Positions 21,640-33,651 of a stretch of 64,000 nucleotides of DNA are shown here, piece by piece. A program made the position numbers and the translations under genes. The DNA lies in contig BLAL01000040.1 in assembly GCA_015698045.1 (NCBI GenBank), forward strand, positions 474,501 to 538,500, in the 5' to 3' direction. This DNA is from Rhizophagus clarus. Lineage: Eukaryota; Glomeromycota; Glomeromycetes; Glomerales; Glomeraceae. Within the stretch, counting starts at the first letter, position 1. Every line of letters begins with the position of its first letter. The notes under the pieces were generated by a model. That model had not been told where the DNA came from. It was given only the letters and a program-made list of their open reading frames with translations, and ran no database searches.

Positions 21640-22180
21640 AAAAATTATTTTTTTTTTTAAAAAAAAATACTGTTAATTATCTATATATATAACTAATGTC
21701 ATAAAATATATAAAGATTTTACTAATAGTTTTGGTAGTATATTGGCAAATCATGGTGATTCATATGAAAAATATATACATAATAGCGTAATTCAAAAAAG
21801 AAAATGATAACAATAAAGTTGCATTGTTTTTTTTAAATTATATCAAAAAATAATAATAGTTAATAATCAAGTTGCATTGTTTTTTTTAAATTACGCCAAA
21901 AAATAATAATAGTTAATAATTAAGTTGCATTGTTTTTTCCAAAAATAATAATTATCAGCTGCTAAAATAAAATATTTATTTTTACCAATAAAAAAATACA
22001 CATTTTTAATTTCTTTTAAATAATTGGATAAATACAGTATTTACTTTAACTGTTCATATTTCATCTATAAACATATGTCTAATACAGGATTAATATTGAC
22101 TCACTCTGGTAAAAAAAAATAACCTTAAAGAAAAAAACAAACATCTTGATATATATAATTAATAAAAAATAATAATGCAA
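21640..22180. repeat. Short direct-repeat array in A+T-rich DNA
   Basis: At about 21817-21955 a ~58-bp unit beginning AAGTTGCATTGTTTTTT and carrying AAAATAATAATAGTTAATAA occurs three times, the last shortened. The rest of the stretch is featureless A+T-rich DNA. Function unknown. Confidence 0.7.
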
Positions 22181-22199
22181 AATAAAGAAAAAACTTACT

Positions 22200-22745
22200 T
22201 TATTTGAATTTACCATTCTGCTTATCTTATGATATTTCTAAAAAAAACAAAAAGAAAAGGAACATTAATATGTTTCTTTTAAAATAATAAAAGAAAAATC
22301 CTTACTCTTTCCACTTAACTCTAATATCAACATTCCAGAAAATTCAAGGAGCCCAGCATTCTTAAAAAAAAAAACCAAAAAGGAAAGAAACATTAATATG
22401 TCTCTTTAAAATAATAAAAAAATTCTTGTCTTGCTTATCTCCAGTATCATATTGGTGTTCCAGAAATTCAAGGTATTTGACATTCCTAGAAAAATAAAAT
22501 TAATATCAATATATTTCTTTAAAATAATAAAAAATCCTCATTCTTTTCACTTACCTCCAGTATTGACATTCCAGAAAATCCAAAAAGCTGGTGTTCCTAA
22601 AAAAAAAAATAAAAAGAGAAAAAACATTAATATGTTTCTTTGAGATAATTACTTCTAGTACCAAAAATAAATCCTCCTCATTATACTTATGACTTACCTC
22701 CAGTAGTCCAGTACAGTATCTAGAAAGAAAAAGAAAAAAGGCGTT
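22200..22745. repeat. Degenerate ~115-bp tandem array
   Basis: Four to five units, each with ACATTAATATGTTTCTTT, then AAAATAATAA, a pyrimidine-rich CCTCATTCTTTTCACTTACC-like stretch and CATTCCAGAAAATCC. On the minus strand each unit could be read as a mini-exon with splice-like ends: a GTAAG-type donor (from CTTAC) and a pyrimidine tract ending in an AG. Similar units occur at 32560-33120 and 43070-43325 inside other elements, so the unit is dispersed. No protein is obvious. Confidence 0.65.
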
Positions 22746-22914
22746 AATACTTCTTTTTTCCTTCCTTAATGTTGCTACATTTCTAAATCTAAAAAAAACA
22801 CTATCTCAATATTATGTACATTTTTGAAATAAACTAAATAAAAGTGTTTTAAATTATAAAATTAGTTGGTCTTTATAATTTTTTATAAGATGTGCATTAC
22901 TTTAATATAAAGAC

Positions 22915-23045
22915 CGGTATGAGGACCTATATTAGTCCTGAGATCACTCTAACTGCGCCACAAAAAAAAAGACTGTAGTCTGGTCTGGTCCATCCCAAAG
23001 ACTGCCAGTCTAAAGACTGAGATGAACCAGTAGGATCATTGATCA
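22915..23045. repeat. GACTG/CAGTC-rich palindromic stretch
   Basis: Dense in GACTG, CAGTC, GTCTGGTC and AGTCCTGAG words, with self-complementary halves. A similar stretch lies at 25515-25680 and a milder form occurs in the Polinton TIRs (CAGACCAG). It may be remains of ends of a related large element. Confidence 0.45.
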
Positions 23046-23094
23046 TCTTTACCTTAAATAAATAAATAAATAAAATATTAAAAGTTTTTTTAAT

Positions 23095-23268
23095 AATAAG
23101 TTTCGAAATGAAGCTTTGAAACTTAACTGGAATATCAGTGTACCAATTTTTCTACAAAAACAAATGAGTTTAAAGATTTTTGAAACATTATCACCTGGAA
23201 AATGGTATCTGAATTGGAGCCAAATTCTCTACAAAAAAAAATAAAAAAAAAACGTTGGATATTTTTTT
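23095..23268. repeat. Dispersed tandem repeat, left part
   Basis: Units containing AACTTAACTGGAATATC, CCAATTTTTCTACAAAAA and a TTTGAAA block, about 85-100 bp each. The array resumes at 24304 after the 1-kb Tc1-like insertion. Related units are at 40420-40760. Confidence 0.6.
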
Positions 23269-24301
23269 TTATCGTCATTTTCAAAATGGTGTATGCAATG
23301 CCGATTATCAAAAAAAATTTTTTTCGATTTTTGTCAAATATTTTAAAACTCTTAAACTCAACATGTCCTTCTTTTGTGATTACTCAAGATTCTTCAGTAA
23401 TATTTTAATTGATATGTTCGTTTACAGCTATTTCTTAAGTTATAAGCCAGTTTATTATATACAATTTTGAGTTTTTTTTGCCTAAAGTTTGAGATTATTG
23501 GTGATTATTGAGATTACTGTCAATAACTAGTGATTCTGACATTTTTCTTCAAATTTTAAAGGTCCTCACTTTTTTTTCCTACTTGTAGACATTATTTTCT
23601 CTCTTATAACAATTAAAATCAATTCTATTAATACCACTAATATACTTTAGTAAGTAATTTCAAATTTTTTGATTATAAATTATATTGTATTATTTATTAT
23701 AATTGATTTAATGTTTTGGGTTAATTAATGTGGGTAAAAGGATATATAAAGTTTTTTCGAAAATATTGGAATACATAAAATATAGATTTTATTAAATTTA
23801 AACAAGCTAACTAATTATACATCTTTTTTTTTTATAATTTTATAACAATAGATACTTTAAAAATAAAATTAAATTTATTTAAAAAATTAAATAAATGGTA
23901 TGGTGTTATTTAGATTATAGTTTTATCAAGTTTAAATGATTATTTTAAAAAAAAAGTTTAAACATTTTTATATTATAATAATACTAACTACTGTATTCAC
24001 TATCTCTTTATTTTTGCAGAAATTTCTATGAGAACTTAAATTTTTGTATTGTGAAACTGGAAACTTGTATACATTGATTCGTAATTATGTAAAGAAAGTT
24101 CAAAAATTATAAACCATAGATAAAATTTTAAAAAATAAAAAATTTTCGCGTTCGCAACATTTTTTTGCCTATTATCACATGATCAATAAAACATTTGATT
24201 GGATAATTTTTTGTTTTTGATCACATGACAAATAATCACAATCAATATTCGAATTTTATGCATGATCGGCATTACATACACCATTTTGAAAATGCTGATA
24301 A
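23269..24301. mobile_element. 1.03-kb non-autonomous Tc1/mariner-like element
   Basis: Terminal inverted repeats: TTATCGTCATTTTCAAAATG at the left and, in reverse complement, TTATCAGCATTTTCAAAATG at the right, each followed by GTGTATG.AATGCCGAT. They resemble the TIR of the transposase-bearing element at 33654-37039 (TTATCGCC.TTTTCAAAATGG), so that family is a plausible source of transposase. The right end is followed by TA. The left end lies in a T run, so the TA duplication cannot be confirmed there. The interior is A+T-rich with no gene. It sits inside the tandem array that flanks it on both sides. Confidence 0.75.
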
Positions 24302-24303
24302 TA

Positions 24304-24560
24304 CAGTTTCAAAATAGATGTTTTTTTAATATTTTTGAAAAACTTAACTGGAATATCGATATCCATATAAAAGCCAATTTCCTACAAAAAGCATAAAAAA
24401 ACATTAAAATCTTCTTAAGGTTAACTTTTTATAGGTTTAACTATTTTTTGAAGTTTATTTTGAAACTTATTGGTGTTTAGTTTATAGTTCAAAATCAAAT
24501 GCTGAAAACTACAAGATAGGAAGAAAAACATTAAAAATAACGTTTTTTTCCAAAATTTTT
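24304..24560. repeat. Dispersed tandem repeat, right part
   Basis: Continues the array at 23095-23268 (AACTTAACTGGAATATCGATATCC, CCAATTTCCTACAAAAAGC). Units become degenerate towards 24560. Confidence 0.55.
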
Positions 24561-24945
24561 TGATTTTTTTTATCAAAAAAGTACCTAAAAACTGGTGTTA
24601 ATCAAGAATTATACCAATAAAATTTCTAATGCATCATCCAAAAATTGCTTTTCATATAATTTTTGAAGGGCATTGATTTAAAAAGAGAAAAAAAGGTGAA
24701 AGAAAGATGAAGGAAAGAAAGGTAGAGAAAAGGGCAAAAAAAGATAATATGAAAGGACGAAAGGGAAAGGGAAAGGGAAATAAGAAAGAAAGGAAATAGG
24801 AAAGTTAGAAGGAGAAGAGGGGAAGAAGAACTGAAAAAATTAAACTTAAAAAAAACTCAAGCTTTACGGTAAATGATCAAATTGCAGATTATTATTATAC
24901 TATATCAAGATTCATGAATAATAGTAGATTAGTAAGTAATCAATA
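24561..24945. other. Purine-rich and A+T-rich spacer
   Basis: About 24680-24840 is nearly all purine on the plus strand (GAAAGG/GGGAAA words). No gene is seen. Confidence 0.5.
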
Positions 24946-25300
24946 ATTCAATACTATACCAGGTAATAGATAGAGAAAAAATTTTTTTTTCTTAATACCA
25001 TACTAGTATGGGTAAACAGAGAAAAAAAAATCAACTTTTTTTCTTAATACCTTTCTCAAAATCATAATACTGAAATAAGCAAACAAAAAAAAAATTAGAC
25101 TTTTTTCTCAATACCATACTGGAATATTCAAACAGAGAAAAAAACTAGCATTTTTTTTTCTACCATTATACCAGAATGAGTAAACAGAAAAAGAAAAATT
25201 ACTCAAATAATTCAATATTATGCCAGAATGTACAAATAGACAAAAAATTCCTAGTACTGGAACCTGCAGATAAAGAAAAATCAATGATATATTTTTTTTT
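24946..25300. repeat. Degenerate ~60-bp tandem array
   Basis: Five to six units of the form AATACCATACTGGAATG...GTAAACAGAGAAAAAA...CTTTTTTTCTT. Unit boundaries drift. No coding sense is seen. Confidence 0.6.
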
Positions 25301-25683
25301 ATTAATATCAGATTGTCAAATCTAAAATAAAATAAAAAAAATTATTTCTTAAAAAAAGAAAAATCTTTTTAGAACAAATAAAAAAAATATATAATTTTTT
25401 TTTTTAGAAAAATAAGTTTAAAAGTTTAATAAATAAAGCTAAAAATTATACTTTAGTATGATACGTGTCACGTTTCATGTATAATTGATCAGCCATCAAA
25501 GTTTTTCATTTGTAAAAAAGGAAAAGACTGATCAGTCCTAAAAAGACTGCTGTCCTTAAAAAGACTATGTGATACAGGACCAAAAGACTGCAGTCATATA
25601 CCAAAACAGACCAGTCTGTCTTTTTAAGGTGTAGGACTGTAGGACCATGGTCTTCTAGGACTGATGACCATTTTTAGGTAGAG
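25301..25683. other. A+T-rich DNA ending in a GACTG/CAGTC-rich block
   Basis: 25515-25680 is filled with AAAAAGACTG, GGACTG and CAGTC words and ends at the beginning of the second Polinton relic, so it may be a decayed end of that element. Confidence 0.4.
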
Positions 25684-27160
25684 ATAGAAAAAATTATATT
25701 ACAAGGTGGATTTGCATATAAGAAAGAAGAAAAAGATCTTATACTTTATCATATTCAAATGCTAGCTGATGGGTTAGATCCTTATGAAATCCTAGTATTT
25801 TGTAATGAATCAGAAGATCTAGCTGATCCTATAGGCTGGCAAGATTACTAAGGAGATGAAGATCCAGATGATCCTATAAACTGGCAATCAGATTATTGGG
25901 GAGACCCAGATGAGTCAGATGAAGATCCAGATTATGATCTAGAATCTGTTGAATGGATCTAATTTTATATTTATATATTTTTTTTATGTTCTGTTTGCAT
26001 CTTGAATTATAGTAATAAAATAGTCCTTATTATTGCATGTAAGAGTGATATGCTTTCAAGATTCATTAAGGTATGCTTGGCTTAATCCAATTTCTCTATG
26101 CTTATACCCTTTTAGAACTAAAAGATCCTCTTTAATAATACATCCCAGTAAAGCTCTATCAATACATTTTTTACTATACCAAGTGTCTTGCTTGGCCCTG
26201 ATGAACCAGTAATACTATGCTTTATTGATTTATCAGCTTTTAGTTTTAGTTCTGGAACTGTTAGTACAGGAATCTGCTAAACACTGAATATCTACCCCAT
26301 TTATACTGTATTTCTATTTAAAGCCAAAGATCCTTAGTATTTTCCAATTGAGCAACATCAATATCCATAGGCATTGGATATAAATATTCTTGTACTTCTG
26401 GTTGTTCTTGAGGAGCACTTTCATAGTTTTCTAATATTTTATAGACGATTTCCTGAATAATCTTTCTAATATCAGTAAGCTTTAGAAGATTTATAAGTTC
26501 TGTTTTAGTAATATTTTTTGTTGATTTAATAACAGGAATTCTTACCAGAGTATTTGTCTTAGCTGATTTAACCAATTTAGACACAGAACTAGGGATTGAC
26601 GTCTTACCTTTATTTGAAACTATTTTTTTTTTTTGGACAAGCATAATTTCTTAATTTTCACCTTGAACTAGCTCTATAAACATACCTTGAATAGCATTAA
26701 AAGTATCTATAGGATCATCATGATCATCCAAAGAAAGTTCATGTATCTTATGTCTTTTTAGTAATCTTACTAGCTAATCTTTGTTCCAATATATTTCTAG
26801 AAACAGGTTCACCTCACACTAAATCAAATATTCATTATGTATGCTCATCATTAATATCTTCATGAAACGGATTAGAACCTATATTTTGTATTTCAGGAGG
26901 AGTTAGATCATTTTCTGTAATATCATTATCATAATAACATTGAGGTTTAGGCTTAGGCTTAGGCCTAACTGGCTTTAGTCTCAAGCCTTAAGACTCTTCT
27001 GTAATTGATGAATTTGGGATTGAAAAGTTTTAGCCTATTGTTGCAATAAGTAACTCATCTCTCCTTAGGTAATAGAATGATGCTGTACTGGTTTTAAAAT
27101 AACTGGCTCCTGACTAACTAGTGGCAATTGCTTTGAAACAATTTGTTAATCTCTTTGATA

Positions 27161-27580
27161 ACGTGATTTTCAGCATCTAAAAACAATTGTTTGCTTGGCA
27201 CTGATATTGCCAGGATTGAAAGATATTTTCTTGCTAATTGCACTAAAATAGGAAAACTATCTCTATGATTTGACCACCACATTAAAGGGTCATCTTTAAT
27301 AAAATACATTGAAAAAACGTTTTGCAACATTTTTTCACAAAATTAATTAAAAAATGTTGCAAAACGTTTTTTTATTAATAAATATACACTGAAAAAATGT
27401 TTCAAGATATTTTTCTACTTAACTAATTAAAAAAAGTCACAGTGGTTTTTTTTATTAAAGATGCATTGATAAAACATTTCACAACATTTTTTTAATTAGT
27501 TTTATACAAAAATCATCACATGTACATGGAGAAAAATTTGATTACACTAATTATGCATTAAGTAATTCACCTAAAAAAAG
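27161..27580 (-). mobile_element. hAT fragment and short repeats inserted in the Polinton relic
   Basis: 27161-27330 on the minus strand encodes the hAT dimerisation signature (DPLMWWSNHRDSFPILVQLA, RKYLSILAISVPSKQLFLDA). 27300-27520 holds about three copies of a ~80-bp unit with ACATTGAAAAAACGTTTTGCAACA and variants. Polinton sequence resumes on both sides, which sets the limits to within a few bases. A target duplication was not clear. Confidence 0.7.
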
Positions 27581-28052
27581 TATATTAAACTGTACATTTT
27601 CTTGTCTTTCTTTACCAAGATGTAATTCAGCCTTTTTTTCAACTTGCTTAAGAAGAGTTACCAATTTCTTTATATCCCGCTCAATACCAATTCTTTCAGC
27701 CTCAATAGCAGAATTATTATTTAGACCTCTATCATTACCATAGCTTAATAGTTCAGTATCTCTTCTAACTTTATCATAAAAATCTTGAACTAGCATGTTT
27801 TCTTGAAAAATATTGCCAAATCTTAACTGGCATCTGGCATTCTGCTATGTAGAAAATTTATTGAGCATTTTAATTAAAACATAACAAGGATGAGCTGAGA
27901 TTACATATGGATAATCAACACCAGCAATTGGTATAACAGTTCCTACTCCACCAGCACCAAGAATATTGTGATTAAGAAAATTCCCTTCTATTGCATAATC
28001 AGGCCATATAGTAGTGACTGGAACATTTGCACCCATACCACCAGGAACAACG

Positions 28053-31000
28053 TGGACATCCTTATATTACCACATTATTGCTGATCATTTTGCCGATCAT
28101 TTACTAGTCATCTATTTGATATTATCACATAAAAAAAATACCATTATGGGTTATTTTTTTGCAAATTCTACTATACATAAATCTAAAATAATTTTTATTT
28201 GACCATTTCAGAATTCAAAATGGTCGAATTGGTTGAATTTACATTATATTATATAATTTTTATAGTTAATGAAATATGTAAAAGTTCAAATTTTAAGATT
28301 TCGACATCCAGTAATGGATTTTGATGAAACATATACCATTAAATTCGTCTCAGTGAGAGGATTTAAATGGCGGTAAAATTATCAAAATTGGATCAATATT
28401 TTCAGAGTTATTAAATTTTAAAGTTTTATATTATTTAATCATTTTTAAAACTATATAATATAATGTAACCTTAAATATTTTGACTTTAAATTTTGATTTT
28501 TAACCTTTAGGAAAATATTTGACTCTTTAAGTTTAATTACTGTTTATATATACTAAAATTTAAGATATAATTTTCAGTTACTTTAATATTGCATTATATT
28601 ATTAATTTTATTTTAAAGTTTTACTAATGTTAATTTTTTATTTATAATATATTTATTAAAAATTTAAATAAAACTTCTAGTATTTACATACTATTATTGT
28701 AATTTAGCCATATATTATATTGAATTTCATATTGATTATCTATATTTTCTTCTGTTTCCTCCAAAAGTGTTTCAACATTTTCATCTTCATAATCATCATC
28801 TAAATTATTATTATCTTTTGTAATTTCAGCTATTTCATCATCATTTAATGACTTAAATAATCTTTTATTTAAACTAATAATATTTGTTTTAATGCTTTTT
28901 GACAAATAATTAAAGCAATATTCACATTTTTCATTAAAAAAACTTAAACATTCTTTATGATAACTATGTCCACATATTAAAATAATATTTGATGATAAAT
29001 TTGTAATATTACAATTTTCTGCATTCCAAATTTTCTCTTCATCTGGTAGATTTGAAGTACTCCAAGCTAAAGGAAGAACTCTTATATCTACAATTTTATT
29101 ATTAAAACTTGGAAGTTCAAATGTTTCATTATTATTGTTTTTTGTTTTTTTAATATTATGATAAATTTCATCAAAAAGTAATAATAAAATCAATGAAACC
29201 TTTTTCTCTAAAGAAATTAATTTAACTTTTGAAATCTTTGAATTTCTTGTATTAACAAATACACTTTTAAACTTCTCATCATTTCTTTCAATATTAATAA
29301 TTTTTGCCTTTTGAATAATTTGTTTTGCTGTATTTAATTCAGCTGTTTGATATCTAAGAGAACTATGAAAATTTTTAACAAAATAATCATTGAAAATTGG
29401 TAGATTATTTTTTAAATTTTCAATAATTAGATGCTTATTTATTGTTCAATAAAATACATCACTTAAAAACATAAGTGGTGCTTTATTATAATTATGTCTT
29501 TGTAACCTTTGAAATAAAACCCAAATTCTCACAATACCTTCTAAATATCCTTTATAAAATCCACATCTAAAGAGTTTTGCATATATTTCTAAAATAAGTG
29601 GTAAAGAATTATCTAATAAATCTATTAATATTAAATATTCTATATCCTTTATATTTTTAAAACGATTAATAATTAAATTACAGATATTTTTCCATACATA
29701 AAAAGTAAGATTTAATATTAGATCAATAAGCCTTGGTTTTGGTTTTTGTGCTAAAATTTTATTTTCTCAAAAAAGATTATAATATATCATTTTAAAGAAA
29801 AAATGATATATTCGAAATAATGTTTCTCTACTATTTAAAGAAATATGAAGTGGTCCAATTATAGGAATTAGGCTTAATATTTGAGATGGAATTCCAGAAT
29901 TATCTTTTTCATTAAGTCTTAATGTAATAGCTCTTCTTAAATTTATTTGTCCAGGCCAATCACAAATTGTTGGAATCACAAAATTATTTAAATAATCTTC
30001 TTGTTCTATTTTTTCAAATGTTGCATGCAAATAAAATATTTGCAGATTCAATATAATCTTTTGTATTAGCAAAATAAAATCTACTAATTTGCTATTTTTC
30101 ATTTATCTTAATTCCTACTGATTTTGAATGTGTTCATCATAATCATGAATAGTAAGAAATTCCATTTTATTTTCATATGAATTATCAGATAAATGTTGTT
30201 TCCAAATTTCAGTTTGCTAATAATAACTTTTTCCTAATTTATCCATAAAATTATTATTAATATAATTTATAATTAATTCAGAATCAATACCTTTAGAATT
30301 ATGAATTGAAATATTATTTGATGAATAAAAAGGTATTTTAGGTATGTTAGAATTTGAATTCAATAATATTGTTACAAAATGATTAATATCATGTGTTTTT
30401 GATAATGTTGGTTGATTTCTTCTATGGATATTATGATAATCATCAATATTAAGTACAAACATTTTTTCAATATTTTGTAAACAATAACTTTTTACAGTAT
30501 TTTGGTGATTTTCTGAAATAAAGGTTTTCTGTTTTTCTAGATACTGAAATTCATCAGGATCATAAATTGTTTTTTGTTATAATATTCTTTAATTCTTATA
30601 AAGAATATTAGACATTTTTTTAATTTTATCACTTAAACTAATTTCATCTATAATTGTTAGTTGTGTTATTATTTTTTGATAATCTGATTCAAATTGTTTT
30701 AATTCTTCACCAGTATATAAAACATCTTTTCTGAATGAATAAGTATGATTTCCTACTTTTAAAATATTATTACTATCATCTTTTTTTCTGGAAATTGGTG
30801 CATTATATTCTTCCAACATATTATAATCAGGGTCACTATCTGTCTTTTTTTTTTGCACAAACTACAAATTTTAGTAGTCTCATCTAAATTTAAAATTCAA
30901 ATTAATTTTTCTGGAACTTTTCTAAGATTAAGGTTTTTTTGTCTTTTATCTGAATTTTTTGATTGACTTTTATATTCATTATGCTTTGGATGAGAAGAAG

Positions 31001-31793
31001 CTTCATTATTTTTAAGGTTATAAGCTTCATTAATAATAAATTTATTCATACCAATTAAAATAAATTCTTTTTGTGTTATTGGAATTTTTGTATTATTAGT
31101 AATTAACTTAATTTTTCCTTTGCAATCAGTTGAATTAAAACTGCAAGTAGGTTCTGTTGACATTTTTAGAATAACTTTTTTTAAGATTTTAAGTTAAAAC
31201 AAACTGAAGTGCTATTTATATTTTAAAAGTTAGAAAAATAATGTTTTTTTATTGAATTAAATAGTAATGTAAAATTTTTTTTTGTAAATTTAAAAACTAT
31301 TTATAAAAAAATAAACAATACAATCTTTATCATCTTACTTTATTTATTATTTGATTAATGAAAAATTCTTAAAATAGCTCATAAAAGCTTGTCAAAAATT
31401 AGCCCTATAATCTAATAATAATTGCAAGTTTTTATTTGATGATAACTTTTGGGTTATCAAAAATCATTCAGGTTTATTTTAGCCATTAATTCTTGAATAT
31501 CTAAATAGTATATTTTGAAAGTTTCAAGTTTGGCCTGAAGTTCTGTGACTTGGCCTAAAGCTTCAAAGTCTAATTAAGAAATGATTAGCATATATATCAA
31601 ATATCGAAAATTTCAGCCTAAAGCTAACTTTGGAACCACATTTTATTTTATCACAATACTTTTATATTTAATTATTTATAACTCAAGTTATTAAATAAAA
31701 CAACTAAATATAATTTTTAGAACATTTGTGGTTTGGATGAGGCTTCAAATTTAACGTGATATCACATATATTATGATTGGCAAATAATCAAGG
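28053..31793 (-). mobile_element. 3.7-kb insertion in the Polinton relic, carrying a repeat-family gene
   Basis: The Gag-like sequence stops at about 28052 and resumes at about 31793, at neighbouring positions of the gene, so everything between is an insertion. Both ends contain AACGTG and TGATATTATCACA / TGATATCACATA-like words, but I could not set TIRs or a target duplication with confidence. The left 630 bp (28053-28683) and the right 620 bp (31170-31793) are A+T-rich and non-coding. The middle is a gene relic. Superfamily unknown. Confidence 0.55.
28684..31163 (-). pseudogene. Repeat-family gene with C-terminal RING-type finger, degraded
   Basis: Minus-strand blocks in order: TCSFNSTDCKGKIKL (31163 end), a KVGNHTYSFRKDVLYTGEEL block (30589-30858), LPTICDWPGQ-like and LSLIPIIGPLHISLNSRETL (29767-30102), a QRHNYNKAPLMFLSDVFYW and NFHSSLRYQTAE region (about 29330-29560), and finally a RING-like CNITN...CGHSYHKECLSFFNEKCEYC (28684-29193) with an acidic tail. 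I recall this arrangement as a very high-copy family in Rhizophagus. The role is unknown, and its position inside an insertion suggests a transposon-encoded protein. Several stops and frame changes are present (it is divided into at least five open blocks). Confidence 0.6.
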
Positions 31794-32163
31794 TGCCATT
31801 TGATTTGCTATACCAGAACCTGCAACCCATGTATTTACTGGACAATTTGCAGCAACATTATTACTATTCAAAGCCTTAAATGCTAGCTCATCTCCATGTA
31901 CAGCACAAAGAAAAATATTTCTAAGCTTAACTCTCCCAACCTGCTGGAAGACCACCATTGGCATGTGGAATAACTCCAATACTATAGAGATGGCCCTTAT
32001 ATAGTTCAAAAAATCTTTCAAGATTATCATCATTATTTTCAGCAAAAACTGGCAATCCCTATTGTAACAGTAGTCATATTACTTGTGGATTATCTGAAGG
32101 ATTGTTAACTATGGGACCTGCTTGTCTAATTCAAACCACTGCGTCTGAATTCTAAGAACAGCC

Positions 32164-33441
32164 TAGTGGTTAGATCTGGATATCTGTCTATCTGCATTTA
32201 TCTAATCTGTGACTAAAAGATTGGATACAGATAAGTTATTACAGATATCTAGCTATTCTAAATTTATCTGTGTTATCCATAAATACAGATAAATCCGTTA
32301 TCTGTTATATGTAATGGATATTTTATGCCAAATAACCATTTTAAAAATAATAAATTTTATAAAAATTCTGAACTGCCAAAACTGTATATATAGCCTTGGT
32401 ATTCATTACTAATCTGATTTTTATATGACTTAGATCAGATCGGATAATCTTTTTTTTAGAGCAGCCAAGTGTTAAAAAAAATGGTTTTCCTTCTTTAGAT
32501 ACGGCTCCTGAAATTTGTGGGATAGTAAGTTGTGTTATGAATATAACAGTAATAGTTCTTTTAATATAAGAACATTAACTAATGTTCTTTTCTTTTTTTT
32601 TTGTAGGAATGGGCTTTTTTGCAATTGACACATGGTCCTTTGAGTAATATAGTAATATGAGAAGGGAGAATGTTAAAGATTCTTTTTAATATAAAAACAT
32701 TAACTAACATTCTTTTCTTTTTGTAGGTACGGACCAGCTTTTATTTTTAAAGAAAGTTTACCAGCTTGAGAATTTTCTTGGCTTGGCTTGACTCAACTCA
32801 CTTTGGCTTGAGCTAGATTTTTTTTTTTCAAGCTGAGCCAACTTATGTGGAACACTAGCTTGTAATTTTCTTTTCATAGAGTCAGTTTGTTTCAATTTTT
32901 CAATTTTGGTATTTTATTTAAGAAGCAACTATTATTTTTTTTTTTTTTTTTACTTTTAGAATGCTGGAGTCTTTGACAAACCCAAACTTGAGGATATATA
33001 GTATGCATGAGAATTTTACTTAATTGATTTAAAGAAATGTGGTAATATTTCTTTTTTTTTACTTTTAGAATACCAAATTCTTGGATGAACAGTGCAACAT
33101 CTTAAAGTATATTAATATGTACTGTATGTCAATAATAAAGAAAACCTAATTTTGGTTTTTGTTTTAGTGTAAAGGGTTTTATTACAATAAATAAAACGTT
33201 AATAAAATATTGATAAAATATTTTAATACATATATAAATTTATTGGTGATTAAAATTAAAAAAGTTTTAAAATATGAAACACTGAAATTATGCTGAATCA
33301 TATAAAATTTTTAAAAATATCCATAAATATCCATAAATATCTGTAAAATCTGTGAAAATTATCTGTGAATATAAATTGCTATCCAGATATCTGCATATCT
33401 GGATGCATATCCAGATAGGTTATCCACAGATCTAACTTCTA
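32164..33441. mobile_element. 1.28-kb non-autonomous element with TAG..GTTAGATCTG ends
   Basis: Left end TAGTGGTTAGATCTGGATAT; right end in reverse complement TAGAAGTTAGATCTGTGGAT. Both ends are filled with ATATCTG / CAGATAT / GGATAT words (32164-32310 and 33310-33430), as in hAT subterminal binding sites. The left end abuts the Polinton relic exactly. The right neighbour is different DNA, and no 8-bp duplication is visible, so one flank has been lost or rearranged. The middle (32560-33120) holds about four units with ACATTAACTAATGTTCTTTTC, a T-run and TAG|G, similar to the array at 22200-22745 in the opposite sense. No transposase. Confidence 0.6.
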
Positions 33442-33651
33442 CCATCAACATGTGGTTTCATTTCCCATCCATTTAATCTTCTTTTAGTATAAATAATTCA
33501 TCTTTTTTACAAATAGACTGGAAAGCAACAAAAAAATGGTTAGAGTACAACTCCTCCACTCTCAGCTGTTTTAAATTAAAAGCCACACACCACTTATTAC
33601 CTATGGGTGATCTTCTCTCCAGGAATTTTCCTTAACATATTCCTCCCACCT
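33442..33651 (+). pseudogene. Possible LINE-type 3' coding fragment, left of the Tc1-like element
   Basis: The plus strand reads IDWKATKKWLEYNSSTLSCF, KLKATHHLLPMGDLLSRNFP and PPTL, and after the Tc1-like element CYLCLQTRN. This resembles the zinc-knuckle region (KA...LLP....L..R.FP..FP...C.LC) after the RNase H domain of some fungal LINEs. Weak: short, interrupted, and no reverse transcriptase is in the window. Confidence 0.3.

Larger units (their letters stand above)
25684..32163 (-). mobile_element. Second Polinton-type relic with Gag-like/protease block (fossil)
   Basis: The minus strand from 32163 back to 25990 matches, in order, the coiled-coil 3' end, the Gag-like gene, the protease linker and helix, and part of the protease of the element at 7128-19947. 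25684-25960 on the plus strand matches its acidic integrase-side tail. Clear blocks are 26318-26644, 27551-27796, 27845-28036 and 31788-32045. It has no recognisable TIRs here, is broken many times and is clearly older than the first copy. It contains at least two later insertions (27161-27580 and 28053-31793), and another element abuts it at 32164. Confidence 0.8.

Noticed and set aside
28014-28202. Plus-strand 62-codon frame
   Set aside because: It spans the junction between the Polinton relic and the insertion and is therefore chance.
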